The position numbers and the translations under genes were made by a program. Below are positions 17,630 to 27,149 of a stretch of 64,000 bases of DNA, one piece after another. The first letter of the stretch is position 1, and each line of letters opens with the position of its first letter. Source of the DNA: Mucilaginibacter sp. Lineage in GTDB: Bacteria > Bacteroidota > Bacteroidia > Sphingobacteriales > Sphingobacteriaceae. Below the pieces are notes generated by a model, which worked only from the letters and a program-made list of their open reading frames with translations, made no database searches and was not told where the DNA came from. Location of the stretch: positions 1 through 64,000 of the forward strand of contig NZ_JAQBOC010000031.1 of NCBI RefSeq assembly GCF_028288225.1, in the 5' to 3' direction.

Positions 17630-17667
17630 CCTGTCCTTTTTAACCGGCGCTTACTTTCCCTCTTTTG
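17630..17667 (+). promoter_or_regulatory. Late promoter motif, copy B
   Basis: CCTGTCCTTT (17630-17639), 20 nt, CTCTTTTG (17660-17667), then ATG at 17672. Spacing to the ATG is identical to copy C. No hairpin explains the first box here. Confidence 0.55.
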
Positions 17668-17671
17668 TGCT

Positions 17672-18283
17672 ATGCAGGATGTTGCAGCATGGTTACTTAC
17701 AAAGGATTACGAAGCCGGTGTTTTGCTTTACGCGAAGTACGGGACTAATAGCTTTTTGAAACAAAAGTTCGGTAATGGCCCGGACGAATACAACGTGAAA
17801 AAGTTGTTTGAGGTTTTGAGTGCTTTAAGTCCGATGTCCGAAAAGTCCGAAAGTCCGAAAGTAGCTGCGGTTGTTGCAATCCCCAAAAATTCAAATCCTG
17901 ATCACGCAAAGAAATACCTCGATCTGCTCAAAAAAAAGGAAAAGCTTTATATGGAGCTTAATATTTTGATGGGCGATAAGCACCATTTGCCCGAGGGCGA
18001 GGAGCTGCGGATCTGCTGCACGCAGATCTTGATCAAACACCAGGCGCTGCGCGAATGCTGGGCGCTGGTAGATCATTACCAGGAGCACCAAAGCTTCCCT
18101 GCCGAAAAACCATTTAAAGAAATTGATCCGGATACGGAAATTCAATACCTGCGCCAAACCATCAGCAAGGCAAAAGCCCGGATAGCCGGTGGCAAGTGCC
18201 GCAACGTTGATCAAACACAAAAACTCATCGACAGTTCGCAGTCGCGGCTTGATCTGTTACTAACCGAACGCAAAACTGCATGA
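17672..18283 (+). CDS. Hypothetical protein upstream of terminase
   Basis: 203 aa, helical and charged. Residues ~55-62 (SEKSESPK) are encoded by AAAAGTCCGAAAGT, a sequence that also occurs as an intergenic repeat in the host part (53263-53282). First gene after late motif B, and its stop overlaps the next start (ATGA). Function unknown; DNA packaging is suggested by place alone. Confidence 0.5.
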   Translation: MQDVAAWLLTKDYEAGVLLYAKYGTNSFLKQKFGNGPDEYNVKKLFEVLSALSPMSEKSESPKVAAVVAIPKNSNPDHAKKYLDLLKKKEKLYMELNILMGDKHHLPEGEELRICCTQILIKHQALRECWALVDHYQEHQSFPAEKPFKEIDPDTEIQYLRQTISKAKARIAGGKCRNVDQTQKLIDSSQSRLDLLLTERKTA

Positions 18284-18933
18284 GCCTCAATAAACTGATA
18301 AAAGCCAGCGATGTAAAAGGCGACGCCCCTTATGAGGTGATATTACGGGCATGGCTGGAGCATAAGGTTGATAAGCTGCCGGAAATTCATTCTAAAATGC
18401 TGGCACGCTGGCAAATGGTTGATAAGCTGATCAGGCAGGGCGACACAATAACGGTTATTAATGATGATAATTCGATTGAAAAAAAGTTAAAGCGCTTTAA
18501 CTTCCGCGACCTGGTGGAATGGCTGCAGGAAAATTACGGCATCTCCGCCCGCACCGCTTACGATGACATTAAGAATGCCAAACGCTTTTTTTTGAGTGCC
18601 GAGGGCAGGGAAGATGTGGAGTATGCGCGCGGCGTAATGGTGGAGTGGGGCGAGATGATGATGTTTAAGGCGTTCGATAGCGGCGATTTTGACAGCGCAT
18701 CGAAGTTTTTTAAAGAGCTTAATAAAATTAAAGGCTTGCATGAGCAGCACCTTGATTTGCCGGATTATGCCGACTTTGTGCCGCCAAGCTTTATCATCAC
18801 CGGCGACCCTACCGAATTGGGTTTTGAAAAAATTGAGAACCAGGACGAGGTTGTTAAGCGCATCCTGAGCGAGCGCCGTAAGGACTTTATTGACACCGAG
18901 GCCGAAGATGCGGAGGTATTGCCCGATGAATGA
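18280..18933 (+). CDS. terS: Putative terminase small subunit
   Basis: 217 aa, directly upstream of TerL and overlapping it. The middle (LVEWLQENYGISARTAYDDI) reads as a helix-turn-helix, as expected for the DNA-recognition subunit. The C-terminus is acidic (DTEAEDAEVLPDE). Assigned by position and HTH rather than by a clear family motif. Confidence 0.55.
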   Translation: MSLNKLIKASDVKGDAPYEVILRAWLEHKVDKLPEIHSKMLARWQMVDKLIRQGDTITVINDDNSIEKKLKRFNFRDLVEWLQENYGISARTAYDDIKNAKRFFLSAEGREDVEYARGVMVEWGEMMMFKAFDSGDFDSASKFFKELNKIKGLHEQHLDLPDYADFVPPSFIITGDPTELGFEKIENQDEVVKRILSERRKDFIDTEAEDAEVLPDE

Positions 18934-20563
18934 GCCGCGTAAAATATGGCTCAACAAGCCGCAGCGCGAAGCCTTTTTAATCCGCGCGCATGAGCATTAC
19001 CATGTTTGGGCACGCGGTACCGGTAAAACCGAGGGGCCGATTGCCTTTCGCAGCATCCACAATGCTAACGTGATGCCCAGGGGCGCTACCGGCATGGTGG
19101 CGGCAACTTATATGCAGATTTTAACGCGTACGCTCCCACCGCTTGAAAAGGCCTGGCAGCGTTACGGCTACATGCCTGATGTGCATTACTGGGTTGGCAA
19201 GTATCCGCCTAAAAACCTGAAGATAAAAAAGGCTATTTATCACCCAAGATCGCCCGAGCATTGTGTTTTTTGGTGGAACGGCCACGTACGCCATTTTATG
19301 AGCCTCGACCGCCCCGGCCTCGCCAACGGTAAAACGGTAGACAGCATCGACGGCGATGAGGCGCGTTTTATGAACTTCCAGCGCTACCTTGATGATATTG
19401 CCCCGACCAACCGGGGAAACCGCGAAATTTTCGGCCATTTAGCCGAGCACCACGCCGTTACGTTCTGTACCGATATGCCGGAAGATCAAAGCGGCAAGTG
19501 GATCCTTGATAAAGAAAAGGAAGTAAACAAGCGGCTTATTACCGAAATATTAAATATTCAGCTTGCTTATAATGATATTGAAACGGAATATTACCTGCCT
19601 CGCACCACCAAGCCACGGCGCATCTACCTGGCGCGAAAGCTTAAGGATTATGCCTATTGTTTGAATGAGCTGCGTAAAGGCAGTGTTTTTTATTCGGAGG
19701 CCACAAGCTTAGAAAATATTGCGGTGCTGGGTGAGGAGCAATTCAAACAATGGCGGCGTGAGTTAAAGCCTAACGTTTATGAGCGGGCAATATTAAATAA
19801 GCGCATCATACAGGTTGAGCAAGGTTTCTACCCCCAGCTTAACCTCGAAAAGCACACCTATGATGCCTTTGACTATAGCTACATCGATAACGCTATTATG
19901 CCGATCAGGGCTAACCAGTTCGTGCAGGATAGCCGTTGCGATGCCGATGTGAATAAGAGCAGGCCACTTGATATAGCCTTTGACAGTAACGGTTACTTCA
20001 ACTGTATGTGCATAGGTCAGGAAACACCCAAAGAATACCGCGTACTTAACGCGCTGTTCATCAAAGAGCCCGACTTGCTTAAGTACCTATGCAATAAGTT
20101 CACCGAGTACTACCGCCATCACCCAACCAAAGAGGTTAACTTTATCTATGATCATACGTTCATGGGTACGGATGCCACTCGGCACCACAGCTTCGCCGAT
20201 GAGATAACTAAAGCAATAACAGCTAAGGGTTGGAAAGTAAAGCGGGTGTATATAGGCCAGCAGCCAGGCCATGACACCAGGTACCGCATGTGGGGGACCG
20301 TACTTAAAGAGGAGGACAGGCGTGTACACAAGGTAAGGCTTAACAAAACTAACTGCAGCACCCTGCTTGTGGCACTCCAGCGTGCAGCTGTAAGGCAGAC
20401 AGCCAAGCGCTTTGAGAAAGATAAGCGCGATGAGGCACGCATCCACACCGTGCCACCCGAGGAGGCCACCCACTTCACCGATGCCTTTGATACACTATAC
20501 ATAGGCAAGTTCAAGCATCAAATAGGTTACGCCCTACCTCACGCTGACTTCATTGCCCTTTGA
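18926..20563 (+). CDS. terL: Terminase large subunit
   Basis: 545 aa from ATG 18926, whose ATG overlaps the TerS end; a start at 18890 is possible but less likely. ARGTGKTE at 29-36 is the ATPase Walker A and VDSIDGDE at 138-145 a Walker B-like segment. The C-terminal nuclease half has acidic residues (DIAFDSNG near 350, IYDHTFMGTD near 410, THFTDAFD near 525). It packages phage DNA through the portal. Unlike the PBSX-type TerL at 49562, to which it shows no obvious similarity. Confidence 0.8.
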   Translation: MNEPRKIWLNKPQREAFLIRAHEHYHVWARGTGKTEGPIAFRSIHNANVMPRGATGMVAATYMQILTRTLPPLEKAWQRYGYMPDVHYWVGKYPPKNLKIKKAIYHPRSPEHCVFWWNGHVRHFMSLDRPGLANGKTVDSIDGDEARFMNFQRYLDDIAPTNRGNREIFGHLAEHHAVTFCTDMPEDQSGKWILDKEKEVNKRLITEILNIQLAYNDIETEYYLPRTTKPRRIYLARKLKDYAYCLNELRKGSVFYSEATSLENIAVLGEEQFKQWRRELKPNVYERAILNKRIIQVEQGFYPQLNLEKHTYDAFDYSYIDNAIMPIRANQFVQDSRCDADVNKSRPLDIAFDSNGYFNCMCIGQETPKEYRVLNALFIKEPDLLKYLCNKFTEYYRHHPTKEVNFIYDHTFMGTDATRHHSFADEITKAITAKGWKVKRVYIGQQPGHDTRYRMWGTVLKEEDRRVHKVRLNKTNCSTLLVALQRAAVRQTAKRFEKDKRDEARIHTVPPEEATHFTDAFDTLYIGKFKHQIGYALPHADFIAL

Positions 20564-20766
20564 GGGGGATATCGCAATATCGTGCTCCGGGCTTTCCCTC
20601 TCGCGATAGTGTGTGCCGTGGTCAACTTCGTGTAAATGTAATTCAAAAAAGCAATTCCGAGGCTTAATGTCCAAATATCTAACCATTTACAACTTTTTGT
20701 ACTGCAATTAGTTGTGTGCGTTTGCCTGTCCTTTATTTCCGTCTATGATATAAGAACTTTTGTGTT
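20564..20766. other. Intergenic segment holding late motif C
   Basis: No gene seen. The first half (20572-20640) is a GC-richer stretch with GATATCGCAATATC and TCTCGCGATAG, unlike neighbouring DNA. The second half is AT-rich and ends in late promoter motif C. Confidence 0.5.
20725..20762 (+). promoter_or_regulatory. Late promoter motif, copy C
   Basis: CCTGTCCTTT (20725-20734), 20 nt, AACTTTTG (20755-20762), then ATG at 20767, with exactly the layout of copy B. It heads the long block running from portal to tape measure. Confidence 0.55.
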
Positions 20767-21066
20767 ATGGAATTTGTCCGGATAAGCGAAATGTTACAGA
20801 TAATGGGAATGAAAGACGAGGATGGGCAACCGATCCCGTTTAAGTTTCGGTTTGATACCTGTAACCTTAAGGACGGTACCGGCGGCAAAAGAATTTCCAT
20901 GACGGATGTTATTTTGGTCGGCGGAGCGGTGAGCAGAAGCAACACGCAAAACCCCGGGCACTTCGCCAACTATACCCGCAATTTCAGATCAATTAATAAC
21001 CAGGAGATCCGCAAGTTTCACCCGCTGCTGGTTGAGGAGTTTAACGATATGAGGGTAATTTTATGA
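20767..21066 (+). CDS. Hypothetical small protein before portal
   Basis: 99 aa, no known motif. First gene after motif C and coupled to the portal gene by ATGA overlap. It could be a minor structural or regulatory protein. Confidence 0.5.
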   Translation: MEFVRISEMLQIMGMKDEDGQPIPFKFRFDTCNLKDGTGGKRISMTDVILVGGAVSRSNTQNPGHFANYTRNFRSINNQEIRKFHPLLVEEFNDMRVIL

Positions 21067-22472
21067 GCACCGAGATATTATTCGCCGAAACGGTGGCTTA
21101 CCTGCCAAATGCTAAGGCAGCGGTTTATCATACCCAGCCTACGGCAAGGGTCGGAAAGGTTACCCCGGCATCAAACACCCCGGCGGTGCAGGCAAGCGAA
21201 CCTGTTTTATTCGACTTTAAATCTGTTGACAACCTGGCATACTGGGGCGACAGCAATATGTTTCCTCAGGAGATCATCGCGTTAGCAGAAAAAAATACAG
21301 AGCTGCCGGCATTGCTCGACTGGAAAGCCCGTGCCGCACAGGGCAGCGAGATACTCCCTTACCAGCGCATTTGGAACAAAGACACCAAAGCATGGGAAGA
21401 TGAACCGATCCTTGATGCCGATATTCTCGGCTTCTTTTTAAACGAAAACACTAAGAAATATTTCCGCGAAGCATATACCGATTTCTATTGGTTTTGGAAC
21501 GTGTTCCCCGACCTGATAAAGAATGTTGAGGGTGATAAAATCGCCTACATCGGCACACATGATGCAAGCTGGTGCCGCTGGTTTAAAATGAACGACAAAG
21601 GCATCATTGAAAAATGCGCCGTCAATTCAAACTGGCTGGGCGGGATCCACTTTGAGAGCAAATATGTGATGGTGCACGACGTTGTGAACCCGCATAATTA
21701 TATGATAGTTGATGACCTTAAGGCCAATAACGCTATTAAGCGGTTTATCTATCCTATCTCATACCCATCGCCGGGCAAAGCTTATTACCAGCTGGCGCCG
21801 TGGGATGGCATCCGCACTTCCGGGTGGCTTGAACTGGCTTCGCAGATCCCCGCCTTTAAAAAGGCGATCATGCAAAACCAAATGCATATCAAGTACCTCA
21901 TCCGCATCCCAACAAATTACTGGCCTGCGGTATATCCCGACTGGGATAACCTTACCCAGGATGTGCAGACCCAATATAAAACAGCCAAGCTTGAACAGAT
22001 CAACCAAAAACTAACGAACGTTGAGAACGCGGGCAAGTCTATTTTAAACGAGGTAAGCTATGACCTGAACGGCGAAAAGCTGCCCGGCTGGGATATTGAG
22101 GTAATTGATGACAAGCTAAAGGACGGTGCCTACATTGAAGATTCGCAGGAAGCATCCGCGCACCTTTTACGCGCGCTTAGTTTGGATGGCACGCTGGTAG
22201 GGCAAGGCCCCGGCCGCAACCTTAACGCAGGTGGCGGCAGCGATAAGCTGATTGCCTTTAATATGTACTGCGCGCTTTTAGGTCCGCAGCGCCAGGTGAT
22301 TGACGAGCCGGTATATTTCATCGCCCGCTATAATGGCTGGTTTGACCGCTACCCATTTTTTAAGATCAAAACAATTGACGCCTCGCCGCAGGCATTAGAT
22401 ACATCCCGCAAAGTTTCAAACCAGGTACAAGATCAATGGCCACAAAACTCATCTCCACAACCGAAGAATTAA
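21063..22472 (+). CDS. Putative portal protein
   Basis: 469 aa. Size and position fit. The region LVGQGPGRNLNAGGGSDKLI near 385 resembles the Gly-Ser-rich 'GSG…D' segment seen in Bacteroidota portal proteins before a final helix (…PVYFIARYNGW…). It would form the dodecameric entry ring for DNA. Its end overlaps the next gene by 37 nt. Confidence 0.6.
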   Translation: MSTEILFAETVAYLPNAKAAVYHTQPTARVGKVTPASNTPAVQASEPVLFDFKSVDNLAYWGDSNMFPQEIIALAEKNTELPALLDWKARAAQGSEILPYQRIWNKDTKAWEDEPILDADILGFFLNENTKKYFREAYTDFYWFWNVFPDLIKNVEGDKIAYIGTHDASWCRWFKMNDKGIIEKCAVNSNWLGGIHFESKYVMVHDVVNPHNYMIVDDLKANNAIKRFIYPISYPSPGKAYYQLAPWDGIRTSGWLELASQIPAFKKAIMQNQMHIKYLIRIPTNYWPAVYPDWDNLTQDVQTQYKTAKLEQINQKLTNVENAGKSILNEVSYDLNGEKLPGWDIEVIDDKLKDGAYIEDSQEASAHLLRALSLDGTLVGQGPGRNLNAGGGSDKLIAFNMYCALLGPQRQVIDEPVYFIARYNGWFDRYPFFKIKTIDASPQALDTSRKVSNQVQDQWPQNSSPQPKN

Positions 22473-23416
22473 AAAGCGGGATGGGCGCGATAAACGTCGA
22501 TCTCAGCTATGAAGCAATTACCTCATTTATTGATGATGCGGAACTAAACCACATCATCCCGGCAATAGGCTACCCGCTTTATAACGCCCTGCTCGCTGCT
22601 ATAACAACGAACACGCTAACCGAAAAGCAAACCCGCGCCCTGGCACTCATCCGCAAGGCCGAGGCTAATTTCACTATACATTACTTTGTTGCCTTTGGCG
22701 CGGTCGGGATTACCGAAAGCGGCATCTATGTCACAAAAGATGCGACGCACTTACCGGCATCCGACAAAAAACTATACCTGTTGCGCATGCAGAGCCGGGC
22801 CGATGGGTTCCGTGCACTAGAAGCGGCAGTAAATTATTTGGAGGCCAATCTTGCGGACTTCCCTGCTTATGCTACTGATGTTACCCACCAGCTAAACCGG
22901 CGGTTTTATATCAATACTACCGACGAGTTTTCGCGCGGGTTCAACCTTGGTCAAAATGCCGAGGTGTTCAGCACGCTAAAGGCTGTAATGGAAACGGTGG
23001 AGGAGAATTATATCGATCCGCTTTTGGGCGATGACCTTTCTGCGGTTCTGCGCGCGGCAATCCTTACAGGGTCGCTTAGTGCCGACCAGCAAAAGCTTGT
23101 TACCAAAATTACCAAAGCCGTGGCACTGCTCAGTATTGCCGAGGCTATCCCGTACCGCCTGGTAAACATTGAGGCAAACGGGTTGGTAACCAGCACCACA
23201 AAGGGGAATATTGAAAACATTGAGGTAAGCACCGAGGGCGACCAACGCAGGTTGCAAGGCATGATGAACATGCTGCAAATGCGCGGCGAAAGCGAAATGG
23301 GCAAGCTCACCAAGTGGCTTAATGATCACGCCTCGGACTTTTCCGGCTATGTAGTTACCGACCTGCTTGCAAAAAGCAAGATGAACGATGATGAAAGAGG
23401 GGTGTATTTTGTATGA
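22436..23416 (+). CDS. Head-completion/adaptor-like protein (DUF6712-like)
   Basis: 326 aa, almost all helical. Two halves look related: SYEAITSFIDDAELNHIIPAIG near 24 and FSTLKAVMETVEENYIDPLLG near 178, suggesting an internal duplication. From memory this resembles DUF6712 proteins next to portal genes in Bacteroides phages. An adaptor between portal and tail is likely. Confidence 0.5.
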   Translation: MATKLISTTEELKSGMGAINVDLSYEAITSFIDDAELNHIIPAIGYPLYNALLAAITTNTLTEKQTRALALIRKAEANFTIHYFVAFGAVGITESGIYVTKDATHLPASDKKLYLLRMQSRADGFRALEAAVNYLEANLADFPAYATDVTHQLNRRFYINTTDEFSRGFNLGQNAEVFSTLKAVMETVEENYIDPLLGDDLSAVLRAAILTGSLSADQQKLVTKITKAVALLSIAEAIPYRLVNIEANGLVTSTTKGNIENIEVSTEGDQRRLQGMMNMLQMRGESEMGKLTKWLNDHASDFSGYVVTDLLAKSKMNDDERGVYFV

Positions 23417-23449
23417 TACTATTAAAATATAAAGCCATTACCTAACACT

Positions 23450-23725
23450 ATGGAAGCTAACGAGCTTAAAAATTTAAACAAGCGCATTGATGATCTTTCT
23501 AAGGGAATGGAAGAGATCCGCAAAGCTATTTTGGGCGATGATTACAACCCGACAGGCTACCAAAAAAGGCTTGATAACCTTGAAAACAGAGTAGATATGG
23601 TGGAGGATTTTATTACAAAATGGAAGTGGATTTTGGTTGGCGCTATCGGCCTAGGCGGATATGGCAGCTTAACCTTTATCCAGCAGATCATTGAAATAAT
23701 CGGAACGGCTACACATAAAAAATAA
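23450..23725 (+). CDS. Coiled-coil membrane protein, XhlA-like
   Basis: 91 aa. A coiled coil (residues ~3-55, heptads with LENRVDMVEDF) precedes one transmembrane helix (about 59-80) and a short basic tail. This topology resembles XhlA-type holin partners, though no sequence family is certain. It lies between connector and tail genes. Confidence 0.45.
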   Translation: MEANELKNLNKRIDDLSKGMEEIRKAILGDDYNPTGYQKRLDNLENRVDMVEDFITKWKWILVGAIGLGGYGSLTFIQQIIEIIGTATHKK

Positions 23726-24498
23726 TGCACACCCTCACATTCACCTATAAAAACACCCCTATGCTTTACCGCGGGGCGCGCAACTGGAACCAGCTTACCG
23801 CTGTGCAGTTGCTGCGCTGGTCGGCGGTGGCGTTCGGGCAGTTTACTGATGGTGAAAGGGTGCGGCTTGCCTTAATTATTATCTATGGCATCCCGGCAAA
23901 AATTTACGGTAAAATTCCGGATCATATCCTTACCCAGGTTGCGCCCACCATAGCGTATTTATTTGAGGGAAATGAGCTAACGCGATGGCTGATAAAAAAA
24001 GTAAAGATAGGTTTCCGCAGCTACCACGGCCCTGCCGACATACTCAGCAACCTGAGCGCCAACGAATTTTTTAATTATACCGAAGTGGTTTACCAGCAGT
24101 GCATCAAAGCCAGCAACAGCACGGCCATAAATGTGCTGTGCGCCATCCTGTATCGCCAAAAACGAAAAACAGAGGTAGAGGATGATCTGCGCTGCAAGCT
24201 TACCGACGCCGGTATTGCCCTGCGCGCCCGCAAAATGGAAGCGTTGCACCCGCACGTAAAAACCGCAATCCTTTTAAACTATGAGGGTTGCCGGGCGTTC
24301 ATCATTAAACACCACCCGGATATTTTTATAAAGGGAAAGAACGGCCAGCAAACCCCAAAAGCCGCCGACCTGGTGCTGAGCCTGTCCGATGGCCCATTTG
24401 GCAACTATAACCAAACACAGGGCGCAAACCTCTATAAGTTTTTAGAGCACATGCAGCGCGTTATCAAGCAGGCAGAGGAGGCCAAAGCGAAACCATGA
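23725..24498 (+). CDS. Putative tail assembly chaperone-like protein
   Basis: 257 aa. It begins with a beta hairpin (HTLTFTYKNTPMLYRGARNW) followed by helices. Size and general layout recall the gene at 48093 in the second phage region, but the sequences are not clearly similar. Position before tail genes supports the guess. ATGA overlap with the next gene. Confidence 0.35.
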   Translation: MHTLTFTYKNTPMLYRGARNWNQLTAVQLLRWSAVAFGQFTDGERVRLALIIIYGIPAKIYGKIPDHILTQVAPTIAYLFEGNELTRWLIKKVKIGFRSYHGPADILSNLSANEFFNYTEVVYQQCIKASNSTAINVLCAILYRQKRKTEVEDDLRCKLTDAGIALRARKMEALHPHVKTAILLNYEGCRAFIIKHHPDIFIKGKNGQQTPKAADLVLSLSDGPFGNYNQTQGANLYKFLEHMQRVIKQAEEAKAKP

Positions 24499-25013
24499 TC
24501 ACCGAACTTGAATATATCGCCTACTTTGAAAACCTTGCCACACAAAGCAAGCAGATCAACCACAACCCGCCCGCTGCCAGGGCTTTCTTTTACATCCCCG
24601 AGGAGTGGAACCTTGCCGAGATAGATAAGGCCCTGCGCTCCAGCAAAATTGCGCCTATGTTTTTACTTGACAGCCTTGCCGGGATATTCACCGATGAGCA
24701 GTCGGAAAACCATGTGCAGATGATAAATGCGCAGTTTACTATTTTGGATATGGTTGATGTTGGCAACGTGGAAAATATCCGCGCAGCGCGGGATAAATGC
24801 CTGGACATTGGCCTTAACTTTTTAACCCGGATAAAGAAAGACAGCCGTAAGCGCGAGATGATTACCCCGCTTACCCGCTTCACTATTAACCAGGTGCAGT
24901 ACAACCCGGTGGGGCCTATGGCCATTAAACATTACGGGTATACGTTCCGCTTCAAAATCGCCTGTCCTTTCGGTTTTACGGTAGATTCGGCAACTTGGCG
25001 GGATATTACTTAG
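24495..25013 (+). CDS. Putative tail-completion protein
   Basis: 172 aa, alpha/beta (…AARAFFYIPEEW…, …YGYTFRFKIACPFGF…). Position between the chaperone-like gene and the large tail gene suggests a neck or tail-terminator role. No known motif. Next gene starts 6 nt later. Confidence 0.4.
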   Translation: MITELEYIAYFENLATQSKQINHNPPAARAFFYIPEEWNLAEIDKALRSSKIAPMFLLDSLAGIFTDEQSENHVQMINAQFTILDMVDVGNVENIRAARDKCLDIGLNFLTRIKKDSRKREMITPLTRFTINQVQYNPVGPMAIKHYGYTFRFKIACPFGFTVDSATWRDIT

Positions 25014-25019
25014 CGCCCG

Positions 25020-27149
25020 ATGATCACCATTAACCAGCAGCCCAATGCCATTGCCTTTAGTCGTAACCCCATGGTTTACGAACTGCAGAGCAACCGGTTA
25101 TACCAAAGCGCAGGCGCTGCTTATGTGGGCATCCTTACGTTTGGCGCAGGCTACCTGGTTTCAACAGGCTTTAACTTTACCCTTACGTATGGCAGCACGC
25201 CGCTAAAGTTCTTTACATCGCCATTTGCTGGCGGCTACCAGGATGACGGCTATACACTGCCTAAAGCCGATACGCTAAGCTTTGATGACTGGATGACGGC
25301 AAACCTTGCCGTTTTTCAAAGTAATTTTTTCTTAAACCGCGATTTTATAATTGATCTTACCTTTATCGGCGGCATAAAATACATTCGTTTTACGGCTAAA
25401 CAGGTTGGCGACCAGTACAGTATCACCCTTGATGACACCACGGTTGCCAGCTTAACACAACTTACCGCAGGCGCAGGCAAACAACCACAGCCAAATTTTA
25501 AGCTGATGATTGAGGTTTTTATGCAAAAGCCCGATAGCGCGGAGTTTGAACTATTGAGCCAGGCATTTACCGAGGTTGATGATGCCGGCAAATCCATCTA
25601 TGATCTTTCTGCCACCCTTACCGATGGCCTCGCTGCCTATGGCTTTGACAGGCCCGCGCTTAATATGCCGTCCGCAGAATATTGCCCGAACACCTGCCGC
25701 AACTACTACCTAAAAATAGCTGAGGTGTGGGGCGTAACGCAGCAAATTCGCGCGGTAACACAAACCACCACAAAAGCGGCATTGTATGGCGGGTTCAGCA
25801 AGCGGATGCGCGAGGAGCTTGTTTTCCCCGGTTATTTTGCCGATGGCGCACTGCTTAAGTTCTTAGACCAGGAGCCAAACCTGAAGATCACCCATTTAAA
25901 GCAACCCGAATTTTTAACGCTCTGCAACTTCGGGGCAGCCATCGCAACGCTAAAGCAAAAGGTGGTGGTTACGTTTAACGACAACACTGCGCAAACGGTT
26001 TATAATTTCCCTTATACCGATGTTGTGCAGTATGCCAAGCTGTATTTTCCCTCGGGTTACTCGCAGCTTAACCTCGGGCTTATTGATGATACCAAAACAG
26101 TTGCGCAGTGGGATATCACCATTGTAAATAACGCCGGTACCGCGCTAAGCGAAACCCGCACTTATTTGATTGATTACAGCTACCGCCCGTATGGCAATTA
26201 CCTGCTTTATCAAAATAGCTTTGGCGCTTACGTAAGTAGTTTTACCTATGGCAAGGCAAGCCGTGAATATGACTTGGTTTTCCAAAGCGCCGAGATCACG
26301 CCGGCCGGTGGATTCAGGCTGATAGAGGGCGAGCGGTTGGATTATGACCAGCAGATAAGCTCAAAGCTTACGCTGGCAACCGGGTTTATTACCCGCCGGG
26401 CGCTGCTGCTGTATAAAGATCTGATCCTGAGCACCGATAAGTTTTTGATAGACAAAGGCAAAGCGGTACCTATCAGCATTATCAGCAAAACAATCAAGGA
26501 GTTTAAAGATGGCGATAACATTTATGCGCTCACCTTTGATATTGGCTTCCAGTGGAACGAGGAACTATATACTTACGACCCGGAAGAAACCGACCCTTAT
26601 ACCCCAGCAGACCTGAGTAATTATGTACCACCGACCCCCACCGACACCATGCCCGATAACTTTGATGACAGGTATTACCTGAAAACACTCACCTATAACC
26701 GGGTTGAGATAGATGGCAAAATAACCACCGAGGCCAGCGCCAGGAATACGGAAGATGTTAACCTGCAGGCACAGATCAATGCCTTTGTTGCATCGCTGGC
26801 AACCAAGATGGATGTTACCGCCAATTTCGACAGCAGATATTATACCAAAGATCAGATCGATACTTATTTTTTGGGGATAGTTGGCGTTATTGTGATTGAT
26901 AAGCCTGCGGGATCACCCAACCCAATAGTTATCCCGACTATCCAAACAACCTATCCAAATTTAGGCAGCAAACCAAGTATTATCTGCCTGCAAAAAATGA
27001 GTTCAACAGTGTATAAGGACCGTACCGATCTGCAACCTGTACGCACATTTATAGGCGCCAACCTCGACAATATCAGCATTGATGTAGAGGCAGACATTGC
27101 CGACCCAACAAAAATCGCAATTGATACAACAATTTATTTAAAAGCATGA
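25020..27149 (+). CDS. Tail or baseplate protein with fibre-type C-terminus
   Basis: 709 aa. The first ~530 residues are beta-rich and may form a distal tail or baseplate domain. Around 550-640 it has repeats of the tail-fibre type: FDDRYYLKTLTYNRVEIDGK and FDSRYYTKDQIDTYF. It overlaps the next gene by 4 nt. It probably joins the baseplate to receptor-binding parts. Confidence 0.55.
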   Translation: MITINQQPNAIAFSRNPMVYELQSNRLYQSAGAAYVGILTFGAGYLVSTGFNFTLTYGSTPLKFFTSPFAGGYQDDGYTLPKADTLSFDDWMTANLAVFQSNFFLNRDFIIDLTFIGGIKYIRFTAKQVGDQYSITLDDTTVASLTQLTAGAGKQPQPNFKLMIEVFMQKPDSAEFELLSQAFTEVDDAGKSIYDLSATLTDGLAAYGFDRPALNMPSAEYCPNTCRNYYLKIAEVWGVTQQIRAVTQTTTKAALYGGFSKRMREELVFPGYFADGALLKFLDQEPNLKITHLKQPEFLTLCNFGAAIATLKQKVVVTFNDNTAQTVYNFPYTDVVQYAKLYFPSGYSQLNLGLIDDTKTVAQWDITIVNNAGTALSETRTYLIDYSYRPYGNYLLYQNSFGAYVSSFTYGKASREYDLVFQSAEITPAGGFRLIEGERLDYDQQISSKLTLATGFITRRALLLYKDLILSTDKFLIDKGKAVPISIISKTIKEFKDGDNIYALTFDIGFQWNEELYTYDPEETDPYTPADLSNYVPPTPTDTMPDNFDDRYYLKTLTYNRVEIDGKITTEASARNTEDVNLQAQINAFVASLATKMDVTANFDSRYYTKDQIDTYFLGIVGVIVIDKPAGSPNPIVIPTIQTTYPNLGSKPSIICLQKMSSTVYKDRTDLQPVRTFIGANLDNISIDVEADIADPTKIAIDTTIYLKA

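Noticed and set aside
24961..24998. Another CCTGTCCTTT match
   Set aside because: It lies inside a gene, and the position of the -7 box reads CAACTTGG, without TTTG.
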